The notes beneath the pieces are model-generated. The model searched no databases and had not been told where the DNA came from. It saw only the letters and a program-made list of their open reading frames with translations. A DNA stretch of 64,000 nt from Acanthochlamys bracteata (Eukaryota > Streptophyta > Magnoliopsida > Pandanales > Velloziaceae), in contig CM034143.1 of NCBI GenBank assembly GCA_019914995.1, positions 622,501 through 686,500 on the forward strand. Reading direction: 5' to 3'. Made by a program: the position numbers and the translations under genes. This document shows positions 50,001 to 61,494 of the stretch, one piece after another; within the stretch, counting starts at the first letter, position 1; every line of letters begins with the position of its first letter.

Positions 50001-51100
50001 CAAAATTTGATTTCCATTTAGGTCCATATTACTTTGTCTTGTTATATATCACTATTCTATCTTCTAATAAATAGATGTTAGTATAAACATAAATAAATTT
50101 ATAGCTAACTTTTATATTTGTTCTTTGAATATGCAAGATTTTAACAAATTAAAACATATATAGCACCAATTAATATAATAAATAATTATTTGAGGGCTGA
50201 CATTGCAAATAAGAGTGTTGTTTTAATTACAAGAACTTATTTTTTTATCAAATTTTGAGTTCAAATTTACTTTTGATATTTTAATTTATTCTAAACTCAC
50301 CAAACTCATTTAATTCATTTTTATATAACTGAATTTTATGAAATTTATTTTCTGCTAATTAAAATACACACTAATTCGAACAATTAACATTTGCAGGAAC
50401 ATTCAACCATTTAGCAAAATGCACTATCTCACTCAACTGATTTTTTAATTTTTTAATTTTGTTTCTGTTGATTTCTTGTTTGATTTGAAAGGAAAAGAAA
50501 AAACATTATGACAAATTTAGAATCTTTTTCACAGCTAATTAGCAATAGGAAATTAAAATTTTTAAATATTATTTCAAAATAATAAGTAATAAAAAATTAT
50601 TTTTTTTTAAACACATATTTTCAGATGGAGCAATTTTTTTAAAAATAATATGATGCGGCGGCTTATTCTATAATAAAATAGACAATAATTTTTGAACGAA
50701 TCAAATTTTCTATTCTAAAATATAATAAATTATTTGTCTTAGATAAAAAGAATAATTATTTTTAAATAAACTGTGTTATCTATCCTAAAAATAAAATAAA
50801 TTATTTGTTATAAATAAAATAAATATAAAAATTTTGATTAAAGTGGAAAATAAAATTAGAATCGGTGGCTAGTCTGTCGTGATATTATGTTACAAATTAA
50901 AAAAAAAGTTTATAACTAATTGGTACCCTAAATTTTTATGAATAGTAATAAGAACAAAGAAATCTTTACAAGATTTGAACGTGTACGCTATCATTATCAT
51001 ATGCCTTTCTGTTACTTTCCTTTCTTTCTTTCTTATAAATCTTCAGATCAGTTTATTGAAATCACTACCTCATTCATTGCTGAGTTCAGTCAAGGAAATA
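47100..51100. other. AT-rich intergenic spacer with MITE-like units
   Basis: No gene is visible over about 4 kb. The composition is extremely A/T-rich. Repeated units with inverted symmetry occur at about 47,460-47,640, 48,545-48,780, 49,284-49,470 and 49,755-49,950. The 49.3-kb unit has TTTAGGTG...CACCTAAA ends. They resemble one another loosely but were too A/T-rich to delimit by eye. Confidence 0.5.
49284..49470. repeat. MITE-like unit with TTTAGGTG/CACCTAAA ends
   Basis: TTTAGGTGGTGTGTGGAAGT on the left faces AAAGCACACCTAAA on the right. Between them is A/T-rich non-coding DNA including an ATT microsatellite. The inverted match is short (about 8-12 bp) and no target duplication is certain. 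Confidence 0.4.
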
Positions 51101-51122
51101 AAACCAAAAACAAATTAAAGAA

Positions 51123-53823
51123 ATGGGAGAAGAAGGAGAGAAGAGAGTAACGGAAGAAGGAGAACAAGAAGTTTCTGGAGCTGTTGATTACAGTGGTAGA
51201 CCGGCGAACAGGTCGAGAACCGGCAAGTGGAAGTCGGCGTTGTTCATCATAGGTTTGTAAACAGAAGTTCTAATCTTTTTCTTTGTTTCTTGAAATGGTT
51301 GTTGATTTATTTTTGAAGTTTCTATCATTTTTTTGGTGATATAGATCAAATTCTTATAGCTGAATGTTCATTTTCAAAGAATTATTGTGCATTTTATATC
51401 GTGAGTTTGCAAAAGAAGTGTAATCTTTTTCTCAATTTCTTGAAATGTTTGTTTGTTTCTATTATTTTTTGATGTAGAATTTTTCTTATAAGAATTTTAG
51501 AGCATTTTCATTGTGGGTCTGTAAATAGTTGTAATCTTTTCATCTGTTTCTTCGGATGGTTTGTTGATTTGTTTCTGAAGTTTAATTAAAGTCCTTGGTG
51601 ACATAGAGAACATTCTTCGTGACCCGGTTTGCATTTCCAACCTAGTTTTCGCATAGTTGTAAGCTTTTTCTTAGTTCCATGAAATGTTTGTTTCAATTCT
51701 TTTGAGTTTTGTTAATTTTATAACTTTGATCTGCTTCGACAAGAGCTGCTATAGATATTCATCATGGAGTTCTTAAGTTGTAATCTTTGCTTTCTTCAAT
51801 TTGTATTTTACTTTGATATCTATTGGTTGCTGATATAGATTAGATTCTTCGAGAATTACAATGGCATGTTTGATGAATGCCAACAATTTGTTTGTTCTAA
51901 TGCCTTTCAGAAATTTCTTTAACTAAAATTAGTTTGGTGGGATTGTTAATGTTGTTAGTTGGTTGCTTGTGTTTTCGTAATCGCTGCGTGGCGAGAGCAG
52001 GTTCTGGCTAGAAAGTTATTTAAGACTTAGTTTCTTTGCCATGAAATAGAAGTTTCATACAGTTTCTTTGTTGTTTTTTAAGATCGTGTTTGAAGTTGGC
52101 AAAAATCACTTGATGCAGGAGTTGAGGTTGCAGAGAGATTTGCTTACTACGGTGTATCATCGAACTTGATCTCCTATGTTTCTGGCCCGCTCCATGAATC
52201 AACAGCAGCTGCGGCATCTGCAGTGAATGCATGGTCTGGCACATCAATGCTGCTGCCCTTGCTTGGTGCTTTCATTGCAGATTCCTATTTGGGGCGGTAC
52301 AGGATGATATTAGGCGCTTCGCTTCTATACATTGTGGTATCACTACTAGGGTTAGCTTCCAATATAGTGAAATTTTCATTTTTCAAACAAGAAATCGATC
52401 CTTTTATTGGTCTCAGGGTTTAGGCTTGTTAACGATGTCATCTACACTACCTTCCCTTCGCCCACCTAGATGTGACAGCAGCCAAGACTACGCCTCATGC
52501 CATCCTTCCAAATTCCAGATTGCCTTCTTTTATGCGTCGCTTTACTTAGTTGCACTAGCTCAGGGTGGACACAAGCCATGTGTCCAAGCATTCGGTGCAG
52601 ATCAGTTTGACCAAAGCCATCCGAAGGAGGCAAAATCAAGAAACACATTCTTCAACTGGTGGTATTTTGGAATGTGCGGTGGCATTCTGGTAGCTACTTT
52701 GATACTTAGTTATGTCCAAGATAACATTGGCTGGGGGTTTGGATTTGGTATTCCATGTATGACAATGACTGCAGCGTTGCTTGTTTTCTTTATGGGGACG
52801 AGAACGTATAGGTTTAATATCATGGAGGATAAGAATCCATTCGCTAGGATTGGAAAGGCATTCATTGTGATGGCGAAGAGTAAACGAGCTAAGTGGTCTA
52901 GAACAAGCAGAAACCAATTTGTTGCCTATAAAGATGGTGATGAAGAGTCTCAAACCAAGACTTACACTGATCACCAAAAAAGGTGAAAAAAACCTTCTAG
53001 GCTGCTCTTCATTGCTTTTTTGCAACTCAAACAATTATTTTTTTTTTGTTTCCTGAACAGTTCAAAACAACTTGAGAGCATCAGTGAAGAAGAAGCAAGA
53101 GGAGTTCTTCGGTTGATACCTATATGGGCAGTGTGCCTTGTGTTTGCTGTTGTTTCTGCTCAGTACTCGACATTATTCACCAAGCAAGGAAGCACTTTAA
53201 ACCGCAAGCTTGGCCACAACTTCCAAATACCACCAGCAGCCTTGCAAAGCTTCATAGGCATCACCATTGTGATCTTCGTACCACTTTATGACCGCTTTCT
53301 CATTCCATCAGCAAGAAAATTCACCAACATACCATCTGGCATCACAATGTTACAAAGAATTGGGACTGGAATCAGTCTGTCAATCATCACAATGTTAGTC
53401 GCCGCACTAGTTGAAATGAGGCGTTTAAAAACCGTACAAGACCATGGCTTAGAAGATCAACCGAAACTACCAGTTCCAATGAGTTTATGGTTCTTAGTTC
53501 CGCAATACGTCGTTGCAGGGATCAGTGACGTGTTTACTATAGTTGGCCTGCAGGAGTTCTTCTATGATCAGGTACCGAAATCACTGAGAAGTCTCGGGCT
53601 TGCGTTATACCTGAGTATATTTGGATTGGGAAGCTTTATCAGTAGTTTCCTGATTTCTATCATCAACAAGATCACTAGCAGGAAAGGTGAGAGTTGGTTT
53701 TCGAATAATTTGAATCGCGCACATCTTGATTACTTTTACTGGCTTCTGGCAGGATTGAGTCTGATAGAGCTGGTAGTTTTCTTGTACTTCTCTAGCAAAT
53801 ACATCTACAAGAAAAGACCGTAA
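51123..53823 (+). CDS. NRT1/PTR family (NPF) proton-coupled transporter, NPF5-like
   Basis: Exons 51123-51252, 52119-52336, 52417-52982 and 53061-53823 give 558 residues. The protein starts [20 protein letters not shown], then [21 protein letters not shown], which contains the ExxER proton-coupling motif (EVAER). About 12 membrane segments follow, with the PTR signatures [15 protein letters not shown] and [23 protein letters not shown], and a charged cytoplasmic loop in the middle (residues about 240-310). The family carries nitrate, peptides or hormones; NPF5 members are mostly vacuolar or plasma-membrane peptide/nitrate carriers, but the substrate here cannot be read from sequence. It ends [15 protein letters not shown]. 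It converges on the amidophosphoribosyltransferase gene with a tRNA gene between. Confidence 0.94.
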
Positions 53824-54422
53824 ACAAAATCTCCATTTCTTCAATGAGCAGATGATATACACTGAACTCCTATCTTGTACTGAATGGATTATTCATTCTG
53901 AAATCATTCCAGCAGATGATATACATTCTGAAATCTCCCTTTGATTCAATTTGCTCTTCAAAGAACGATTATTTAAAACACGCCCTAAATCGATCTATCT
54001 TCCTATCAGATTCAATCTTTATCTATCCAGTCTACAGTTAGCAGCAAAGAATCAAAATTTTTGTAGCTGAGCTTTTTTCTTTTGGAGCAAAGAATCAAAA
54101 CAAGAGCGAGGGAGAGGAGATAGTGTTATGGGCTGTGTTGTTCAATGCGAAGTCGCTGGGTTTTATTAGTTTGCTTTGCTTTGTTTCTGCAACGGCAGCA
54201 CCGGCGATTGAAAAAACAAAAAAGAAACAAATGAAATCTTGTTTTTGTTTTCATGATGATTGCTTCTGCTGCAGCTTCATCATCGTGAGAAGAATCAGCT
54301 TTTGCTTTTTATTGTTTTTTTAACTGCTGAGATTTGTTGCATTGTTTCTTGACTCTTGGTGTAATCAATCTGATTCAAAAACAAGAAAAAACAAATGTTC
54401 CTAAAGTAGGAGAAACACATGT

Positions 54423-54495
54423 CGCGCCAGGTAGGGGTCGAACCTACGACCTTCTGCTTAGGAAACAGACGCTCTATCCACTGAGCTACAGGCGC
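54423..54495 (-). tRNA. tRNA-Arg (anticodon CCT)
   Basis: The reverse strand reads GCGCCTGTAGCTCAGTGGAT, then an anticodon arm with TCTGT, loop TTCCTAA and GCAGA, a TTCGACC T-arm and a GCGC end with discriminator G: 73 nt. The loop gives CCT, decoding AGG. The D and T-loop promoter boxes (GTAGCTCAGTGGATAG; GGTTCGACCCC) are present, there is no intron, and a T-run on the coding strand follows as terminator. The acceptor stem has one T:T mismatch at the sixth pair. Confidence 0.95.
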
Positions 54496-54499
54496 TAGC

Positions 54500-55430
54500 A
54501 TCAATGCTTGAAGATTCTTTGAAATTATATAAAAGGATTTCATTTGAAGCATGATCCAATGAAATCTAAACGTAGAACGATTCAATTTATCACCAGCATG
54601 CATTAAAGCTTGAAGGAAACAATATAAACAAGTGCAATATGAAAACCATAATCTCAATCTGGATTTCAACATTTTAGAGTCTCACTTGTAATACAATGTA
54701 CTTTCTGGGATGATCGAACTCGCAGAGTATCTAATGCTCCTTCTGAAACTGCCAAATGCCTAGCAGGAACCATTCCTGAGGGAACTTTCTACCAGCATCT
54801 GCATCCTTCCCTCTTCCAAAAACTGTTTTCTGTTATACCACCTGTTACTATTAGCAAATATCCTAGGTTAGGCTTTCCAAAGGAAATAAAGTCACAATGC
54901 ACTAAAATATAAAAAGAACAGCACACCACGCAGTGCAGAAGACTACTACGCGATATAAGATTTGTAGCTAAAATATAAAATCACAATGCACTAAAATTTG
55001 TAGCTCGTTTTGCATATAATGCCATATAAGACCGCAAAGAGTTTAAGAACTGTATTCAAGAGAAATATGATTTAGTAAACTAATGGCTCATCTAAAGGAT
55101 AACTTGTTCGAAATATATACTATCAAAACCATCCAATTCATCATAGCAGTCACTGAACAATTATTATCTTTTGAGGAATATCAGATAGCAACATAAGATG
55201 CCGTCCAAAAGATAACTTGCTCAAAGTTATACTATGAAAACTATCGATTTCATCACAGAATTAAAGAGCAATCAAAATCTCTTCAAAGGACCTCTAGGAT
55301 TAAGAACTAGCAAAGAACTACAAAATTGACCTGCTCACTGAAATAAATAAAAGCAAAAGAACTTTCGTCTCATGCTTTACAAGAGAGCTTGGTTAAAATC
55401 AGCTATTCTAGGCAGTAAAAATAAACGTCA
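54500..55430. other. Spacer and 3' flank of the amidophosphoribosyltransferase gene
   Basis: No additional gene is recognised. The part near 55,430 is the 3' untranslated region of the minus-strand gene. An imperfect internal duplication (ACTAAAATATAAAA..., near 54,900 and 54,985) is present. Confidence 0.45.
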
Positions 55431-55436
55431 TGAACC

Positions 55437-57080
55437 TCAGTCCTGTTCATGCTCGGTAAATGCCCTAGTAGCCTCATTCTCCTTTGGAGCTACTGGATAG
55501 TCCCCTGAGAAGCATGCATCACAGAAACCCTGCTCTTGCCCTCCAATGGCCTTATGCAAGCTTTCCAACCTCAAAAATGCAAGCGAATCTGCACCAATTT
55601 CCTTCCTCACTCCCTCCACATCCATCCTATTACTGATCAACTCCTCAGACCTTGGCGTATCAACACCATAGTAACATGATCCAACAATTGGAGGGCTTGC
55701 GATCCGCATATGAACCTCACTTGCTCCTGCATTCCTAATTAGCCTGACAATTTTGGAAGATGTAGTTCCACGAACAATAGAATCATCTACCACAACCACA
55801 CTCTTTCCTTTGAGGATTCCCCTAACAGGCGCAAGCTTGAGCTTGACACCAAGATCACGAATTTCCTGTGATGGCTGAATGAAAGTCCGGCCAACATAAT
55901 GTGATCGAATCAAACCCTGTCGGAATGGCACACCAGAACCTTCTGAAAACCCAAGAGCCGCAAAGAATCCTGAGTCAGGCACCGGGATTACCACATCTGC
56001 GCCAGGGGCAGGAGACTCTTTAGCCAATGCACCACCAAATTGATACCTAGAGCTATACACCGGCAACCCAAACACTATAGAATTCGGCAGAGCAAAGTAA
56101 ACATGCTCAAAGACGCAAGCTTTTCTGGGTTTAGGCGGCAACAAGCATGAAGATTTGATCGACAGATCCTTGCAATCAACCTCAATTATCTCCCCAGGCA
56201 TTACTTCCCTTTCATACTCCGCCCCGATTAAATCAAGGGCACAAGTTTCTGAAGCAAAAACAATGGCGCCGGTGGACGGCCTACGGCCCATAACCAAAGG
56301 CCGGAATCCAAACGGGTCTCTGGCCGCAAAAACCTTTGACGGAGTCAAGAAAACAAAAGAATAAGCACCTTGTAATGATTCCAATGACTCAGCAAGCCGA
56401 GCAACAAACGGTCTCGAACTTGAAATCGCCAACAGATGGAGAACTACTTCAGTATCAGAAGAAGACTTAAAAATCGAACCCCTCGACTCAAGTTGATATC
56501 TGAGCTCATTATAATTCACCAGATTCCCATTATGCGCAACAGCAACTTCTCCGAATCTGTAACCTGCAAGGAGAGGCTGGACGTTTGCTTCAGAAGCAGC
56601 AGCCCCAGCGGTAGAGTACCGAACATGACCAACAGCGGTGGAACCCGGGAGGGAAGATAGAGAATTCGGGTCTGAAAAAATGTCGGACACCAAACCGAGA
56701 CCGGCATGCCGAAAAAGCTTGCCTTTTTGTGCGGAAACAATCCCGGCGCCTTCTTGCCCGCGATGCTGTAGAGCGTGGAGAGCTAGTGAACACAAGCGAG
56801 CGGCTTCTGGGTCTCCGACTACTCCAACGACTCCGCACTCTTCCCGTGGCTTGTCATCGGTAAGTGCTGAACTGACAAACGGAGAAACCATACATGAAGA
56901 ACTACAAGAACCAGTAGTAGAAGAAGAACGGAGAAGGAAGGGTTTTGGAGAGGGTTTGAGAGAGAAGAAGACGGGTTGAGCGTAGAGTTTCAATAGCTGG
57001 AGAGAGTTCCTGCTAGGACTGGCAGCGGTGGATTTTGTGGCGCTGGTGACTGTACCGGCGGCCGCGGCGGCGGTGGCCAT
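55437..57080 (-). CDS. ASE2: Amidophosphoribosyltransferase, plastid (glutamine PRPP amidotransferase)
   Basis: A single uninterrupted frame encodes 547 residues from the ATG at 57080. An upstream in-frame ATG at 57134 would add MFSEKKKKKEKLVPNFLS, but that region is a poly-A-rich leader and is less likely. Residues 1-70 are Ser/Ala-rich with basic residues, a plausible chloroplast transit peptide. A propeptide ends at TDDKPREE before the N-terminal nucleophile Cys82 (ECGVVGVVG). The glutaminase domain (ALHALQHRGQEGAGIVS, GHVRYSTAG) precedes the PRPP-binding motif VVVVDDSIVRGTTSSKIV. Cysteines in KACVFEHV, GSCYYGVD and GFCDACFSGDYP fit the 4Fe-4S site. It commits PRPP and glutamine to de novo purine synthesis. 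The symbol follows the Arabidopsis ASE2-type enzyme. No introns. Confidence 0.95.
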   Translation of the reverse strand: MATAAAAAGTVTSATKSTAASPSRNSLQLLKLYAQPVFFSLKPSPKPFLLRSSSTTGSCSSSCMVSPFVSSALTDDKPREECGVVGVVGDPEAARLCSLALHALQHRGQEGAGIVSAQKGKLFRHAGLGLVSDIFSDPNSLSSLPGSTAVGHVRYSTAGAAASEANVQPLLAGYRFGEVAVAHNGNLVNYNELRYQLESRGSIFKSSSDTEVVLHLLAISSSRPFVARLAESLESLQGAYSFVFLTPSKVFAARDPFGFRPLVMGRRPSTGAIVFASETCALDLIGAEYEREVMPGEIIEVDCKDLSIKSSCLLPPKPRKACVFEHVYFALPNSIVFGLPVYSSRYQFGGALAKESPAPGADVVIPVPDSGFFAALGFSEGSGVPFRQGLIRSHYVGRTFIQPSQEIRDLGVKLKLAPVRGILKGKSVVVVDDSIVRGTTSSKIVRLIRNAGASEVHMRIASPPIVGSCYYGVDTPRSEELISNRMDVEGVRKEIGADSLAFLRLESLHKAIGGQEQGFCDACFSGDYPVAPKENEATRAFTEHEQD

Positions 57081-57139
57081 AGAAAGAAAGTTGGGAACTA
57101 GTTTTTCTTTTTTTTTTTTTTTTTCAGAGAACACGTCTG

Positions 57140-58700
57140 TTCTAAAGATGTGTACGGGAACAATATGGTTTAAATAAGAAGAGATTGGACGGAAACTGGT
57201 TCGTATCTAAACTATCTGCCAGTCAGTCAAAAGACCGTAGAAAGATCTTGACCGTTGATTGTATTTTTAAAACCCTAGAAGGAACTAAATGGTTGGATAC
57301 AGTATTTTACCGCCTCTCTTTTTGCGAAATCAAAACCGCATTAAGATATCGTTCTGGAATTGGAGTAACGTTGTTTAACATAATATAAAAGTCCTAGATT
57401 CTAGACGAAAGTGGGGGCCACTTTAAAAATTTTTTGGTTTTTTATTACGCAGAGTTTGGCTACTTTCAAAAGAACAGGCAGGGATGGTAACTTATTGAGT
57501 AAATGTTTGAAAAATTTTATCTTTTTCTTTTCATTCAAATTTTCAGTTTATATTTTTTAATAAAATTTTAAAATAATTTATAATTTTAAAACTTTTTATA
57601 AAATTATAAAATTTTATTATTAGTTATTTCTTTAATTTTTTAAAATTAAAAATAGAAAACTTATTTTAAAAAATTTTAAAATATTTTTATTTTTAAAAAA
57701 CTTTTTCTAAATAAACACATTTTAAATATTCATAACTGTATTTTTTTGGATTAAATTTTAAGTTCTAAATAATTCTTATATTTAATTACATAAACACTCA
57801 TAACTCTACTTCTACATACTAAACTTTAATTTTAATTTTTTTATTTACATATTTTTAAATATAATTATATTTTTTAATTTTAAATATATTTAAAAAAATT
57901 ATTATACTGAATTTTACTTTCACTTTATTTTTTAAAAAATTCTATCTTTTATTTTTACGAAATTCAGTTAAGATTATTTTGAAACATGCCCTAAACGTTA
58001 CCTTAAAAACAGAACCCAATCTCCATTGCACCGTTACACGCCTTACAATTTGCGAGTGTTCTGAAACCATACATCAAGTAGCAGCATATAATAGTGAAGG
58101 AAAGATAATGTTAGATATACACAGACCATTAGAGAAGATTGATTTGCCCCACACAATATTCAAATGACTTATGTTTATCCAATATAACACAATACATTAG
58201 AAATAATGAGTAATGATCGCTCAAGGAAATTTTTAGGAGTAATTTTTGAAAAAAACAAATCTTCAACAAATAATATTTAAAACTTTTTAAAATGAAATCA
58301 ATTTATTTTATTAAAAAATATTAATAATATCTTACTAGTCAATTATTTTATATTTATAATTTTTTTTAAATATTTATATAATATTATTAAATATATAAAA
58401 TAAAAAGTAGAATAAAAAAGAGTTCAAAGATTACTCAAACAGCACCTAATGTACTAATACTTGATGATTCGAACAAAGCTTGCAGAAATCAACAAAGTCA
58501 ACCAGAACACAGAAAATGTCGATGCAACTGAAAACTCCAAGCAGCCGGAAATAGTAGAAAGTAAACCAAGGGATAAATCGTAGCACCATAACTTCACCTA
58601 GAGTATTCTTGTTCAACTAGTAGATTTATTAACAAAACTCATTATCCACCACATTCAGGAAAAGTGCTGAAATGATTCAAGAGTCAACCTGTCTGAACAG
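57140..58700. other. Promoter region of ASE2 and AT-rich spacer
   Basis: The first 250 bp are mixed in composition and likely promoter. From about 57,500 to 58,430 the DNA is extremely A/T-rich. A TTTTGAAACATGCCCTAAACG near 57,978 resembles the right ends of MITE-like elements elsewhere. No gene is visible before the next gene's 3' end. Confidence 0.5.
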
Positions 58701-58766
58701 AGGCACAAGGAAAAACAAGAGTTTTAAAAAACAAACTAAAATAACAGCAAGGAAGATCCATGGACC

Positions 58767-60758
58767 CTAAGCAGAAGCAGTCTTCTTCTGCTGGAAGATA
58801 ACAGCATAAATTGGAACAACAACTCCGATACTGAAGGCAGTAAGCACAGACAGACTCATCTTCAGTTTCTGATGCTTCATCCTGTCCAGGTTGTACATGT
58901 GTTTTGCATGGAGATAGAAAGGTTCATCATGTCCATGACCACCGCCCATCCTATTTACACCAGTGGCATGAAACTGACGAGGCACTGCAAAAAAAAGAAC
59001 CCAAAACACCACCTTATAGTTAACCAGGCCATTCATATAGAACAACAAATGGTGTAAACTATGAGCAAACACAGTTGCTACTCAAGAAGCGGGAATAAGT
59101 TGCTAAGGCTCTCGAGACAATCTAGGGACTCTGTCATGACTTTAATTTTGTTTGGAGAAAATCAATATGCAAATAACCACAGAAAATAATAAATGGCCTC
59201 GGAGTAGAAACAGATGAAGGCATGACATAAACAAAGAATTGAAGCAGACAAAATTGTGCAAGGCAGTCCACGAAAGCCAAAACCTAATTCCTTCAGGAAC
59301 ACTTTGCCATTTCTACAGCATAGAAGCTTATTCAATGTTTAATATATAGCTATGACTACCATGAATAGTTCTAAACACCAATATATTTTACAAAGCAACC
59401 ATGAGAAGATAACTGTTATTCTAAATATTCTACAGACAAACGCTTGGTTTAATAGTCTCAGATCTCACAAAATTTCATGGATTTGCTATGTATAATCTCT
59501 ATATACTACTCCTTATGGTCCTGGTAGCTCATGAGAGAACATATGAGAACCTCTTTCAGGAACTACAGGAAAAAGAAAATGCTGTGACCTGTTAACCACA
59601 ATAATATCATTTATAAGAACAAAGAATGGTATAACACTAACATGACACTCCATGAATATACATCCTAAACACCAAAAGATCTCTTGTCATCACTTCCATC
59701 GAATTTTAGATAGACTGATTTCCTATAGCGATTACCAGTTTGCATTTAATACAGCTACAACTAATCTTTTCCCCTTCATGCTACTGATATCCATCGCTCT
59801 ACCTCCCTACGAACAACTCCATACTGGGCCTCTCCAACCAACCACTTTCCTCTCACTCCTTTGAGTGACTATTGTACCCCTACCTCATTGCCAGACTGTA
59901 AAGGTCTAATCTTGCCATATAGCAATTCCCCTAAAAATCTAGTTAATTAATCTCACTACAGATGACCCCGGATCCACTCACCATGGCAACATAAGCCTAC
60001 GGTTTTTAACCATTCCCATCATGCTAGTCCATGCAATGTCCAAGATCCAAAAAGAAACGAGAACCACATTATGGGCATGGGCATAATGGAATGTCCTTAT
60101 CGTGCTGTCCACATTAAAGATCAGATTTTAAATTTACAAAAGGCATCGTACTGGCATCAGCTAGGCATAGATCTTAAATGTAGAAGTATCATGACAACCT
60201 TAACTGGAGTCAATCAGCGCAATGCTACTACATATAGTCAGACCAAGCGGTGTGCATCTTGGACAATCTTTTCTTTTCAACACCTGACGATGTAGAAACT
60301 AATAATGTCGATAAAAAACACAACCAATCACGAGATATATACATTGACGAGGAGCTTGTAACCAAACGAATAGGAACCAAATAAAATTCTCTTAAAATCT
60401 GATTTTACTCGGATCAACATAGATTCTCCTACTCACAGAAAAAGTCTTAATCCTAGAATCCTAAATTTGAATCATCAAAGACGACAACGTAGATTTCAAC
60501 CTAAATTATCTCCCATCGATCAGTTATCAAACAAACCAACATAAAACACAACAATAACGATTAAACATGAAAAAATAGCTACTCTAAATCTAATCTCCTC
60601 AACAAATCTTTGTAACTTCACCTCCGAACTCAGATCTAAGGTGAAAACAATTCGAAAAAGAAACACAGAGAGAGATTACTTGGTTTCATGAGAGTGGAAG
60701 CTTCAGAGTAAGCGAGAACCTTCTTCATTCCCGATCGAATCGCACTGCTTACCGCCAT
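58767..60758 (-). CDS. Small mitochondrial single-membrane-span protein, COX7c-like
   Basis: Two exons on the minus strand, 60680-60758 and 58767-58984, give 98 residues: MAVSSAIRSGMKKVLAYSEA, STLMKPMPRQFHATGVNRMG, then GHGHDEPFYLHAKHMYNLDR and a membrane span SVLTAFSIGVVVPIYAVIFQ, ending QKKTASA. The basic N terminus without acids fits a mitochondrial presequence, with a processing site before FHATG. A short conserved soluble part plus one helix resembles small respiratory subunits. I believe it matches a plant-conserved protein (from memory At1g72020) and may be a complex IV COX7c-type subunit; that assignment is tentative. The 1.7-kb intron has no recognisable content. Confidence 0.85.
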
Positions 60759-60930
60759 TACTCGGATCTCTCTCTCTCTCTCGATTCAATTTTCGGCTCT
60801 TCTTCGATTCTCTCTCGGCAGCTTTGATCGATCAGAGAAATCTAGAAACGAAGAAAAAGGGAATTGCAATATAAGCCCTGAACTAACCAATATTTTGCAT
60901 TAGATCCAGTTAATTAATTATTTGGTAAAA
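60759..60930. promoter_or_regulatory. Upstream region of the COX7c-like gene
   Basis: A short (CT)n run at about 60,768-60,782 lies in the probable 5' leader of the minus-strand gene. No TATA box was identified. The region ends at the hAT-like MITE. Confidence 0.35.
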
Positions 60931-60933
60931 TAG

Positions 60934-61486
60934 TAGGAGTGACAATTCGAATTCTTGAACGTTTCCGTGTCGATTCATATAATAATCGGATCAAAACTAT
61001 TCAATTCTAATCCGATCTATTTATTTATATAGGTCAATATTATCAATTCTAATCCAACCTATTTATAATCTGGTGAAACTCGAGTCGACCTATTTAATAA
61101 TTAAAATTATTAAAATAAAAATTATAAATATTAATTCTTAATAATAATATATATAAATTATTAATTATTATATATTTCAAAAGAAAAATATTAATTTTGA
61201 CAAAATTTATAAATTAAATAACATTTAGTTAAATTAAGATAAATTAAAAAATATATATATAAATTAAATTCAATTTTTTTGCTATTATTTTTTAATTTTA
61301 AAATACTATATATTAGATAAATAGTTATACGGATTAAACGGATCAATTTCGGATCAATTCGAATCCGGTTCGAACCGTTTAAAAGTTTTGAGTTATTTTC
61401 GGATCGACCCGAATCTGACTAAAGCTTGCTCTAAATCCAATCTTTTCGGATCGAGTTTCGGGTCATATCGAAATTTGCCACCCCTA
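60934..61486. repeat. Complete hAT-like MITE, 553 bp
   Basis: The left end TAGGAGTGACAATTCGAAT pairs with the right end, whose reverse complement is TAGGGGTGGCAAATTTCGAT. Immediately outside are TAAAATAG (60926-60933) and TAAGATAG (61487-61494), a 7/8 match of the 8-bp target duplication typical of hAT elements. The interior has repeated GGATCGA/CGGATC words and A/T-rich filler and no coding capacity, so it is non-autonomous. A related left part lies at 24,558. Confidence 0.85.
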
Positions 61487-61494
61487 TAAGATAG

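Noticed and set aside
56436-56979. Plus-strand open frames inside the amidophosphoribosyltransferase gene
   Set aside because: They mirror the well-supported minus-strand coding frame.
55437-57134. The longer amidophosphoribosyltransferase start at 57134
   Set aside because: It adds a lysine-rich segment from an A-rich leader; the ATG at 57080 starts a normal transit peptide and fits the family.
59600-60300. Plus-strand open frames in the large intron of the COX7c-like gene
   Set aside because: They are short, without domain resemblance or codon bias, and on the opposite strand to the gene.
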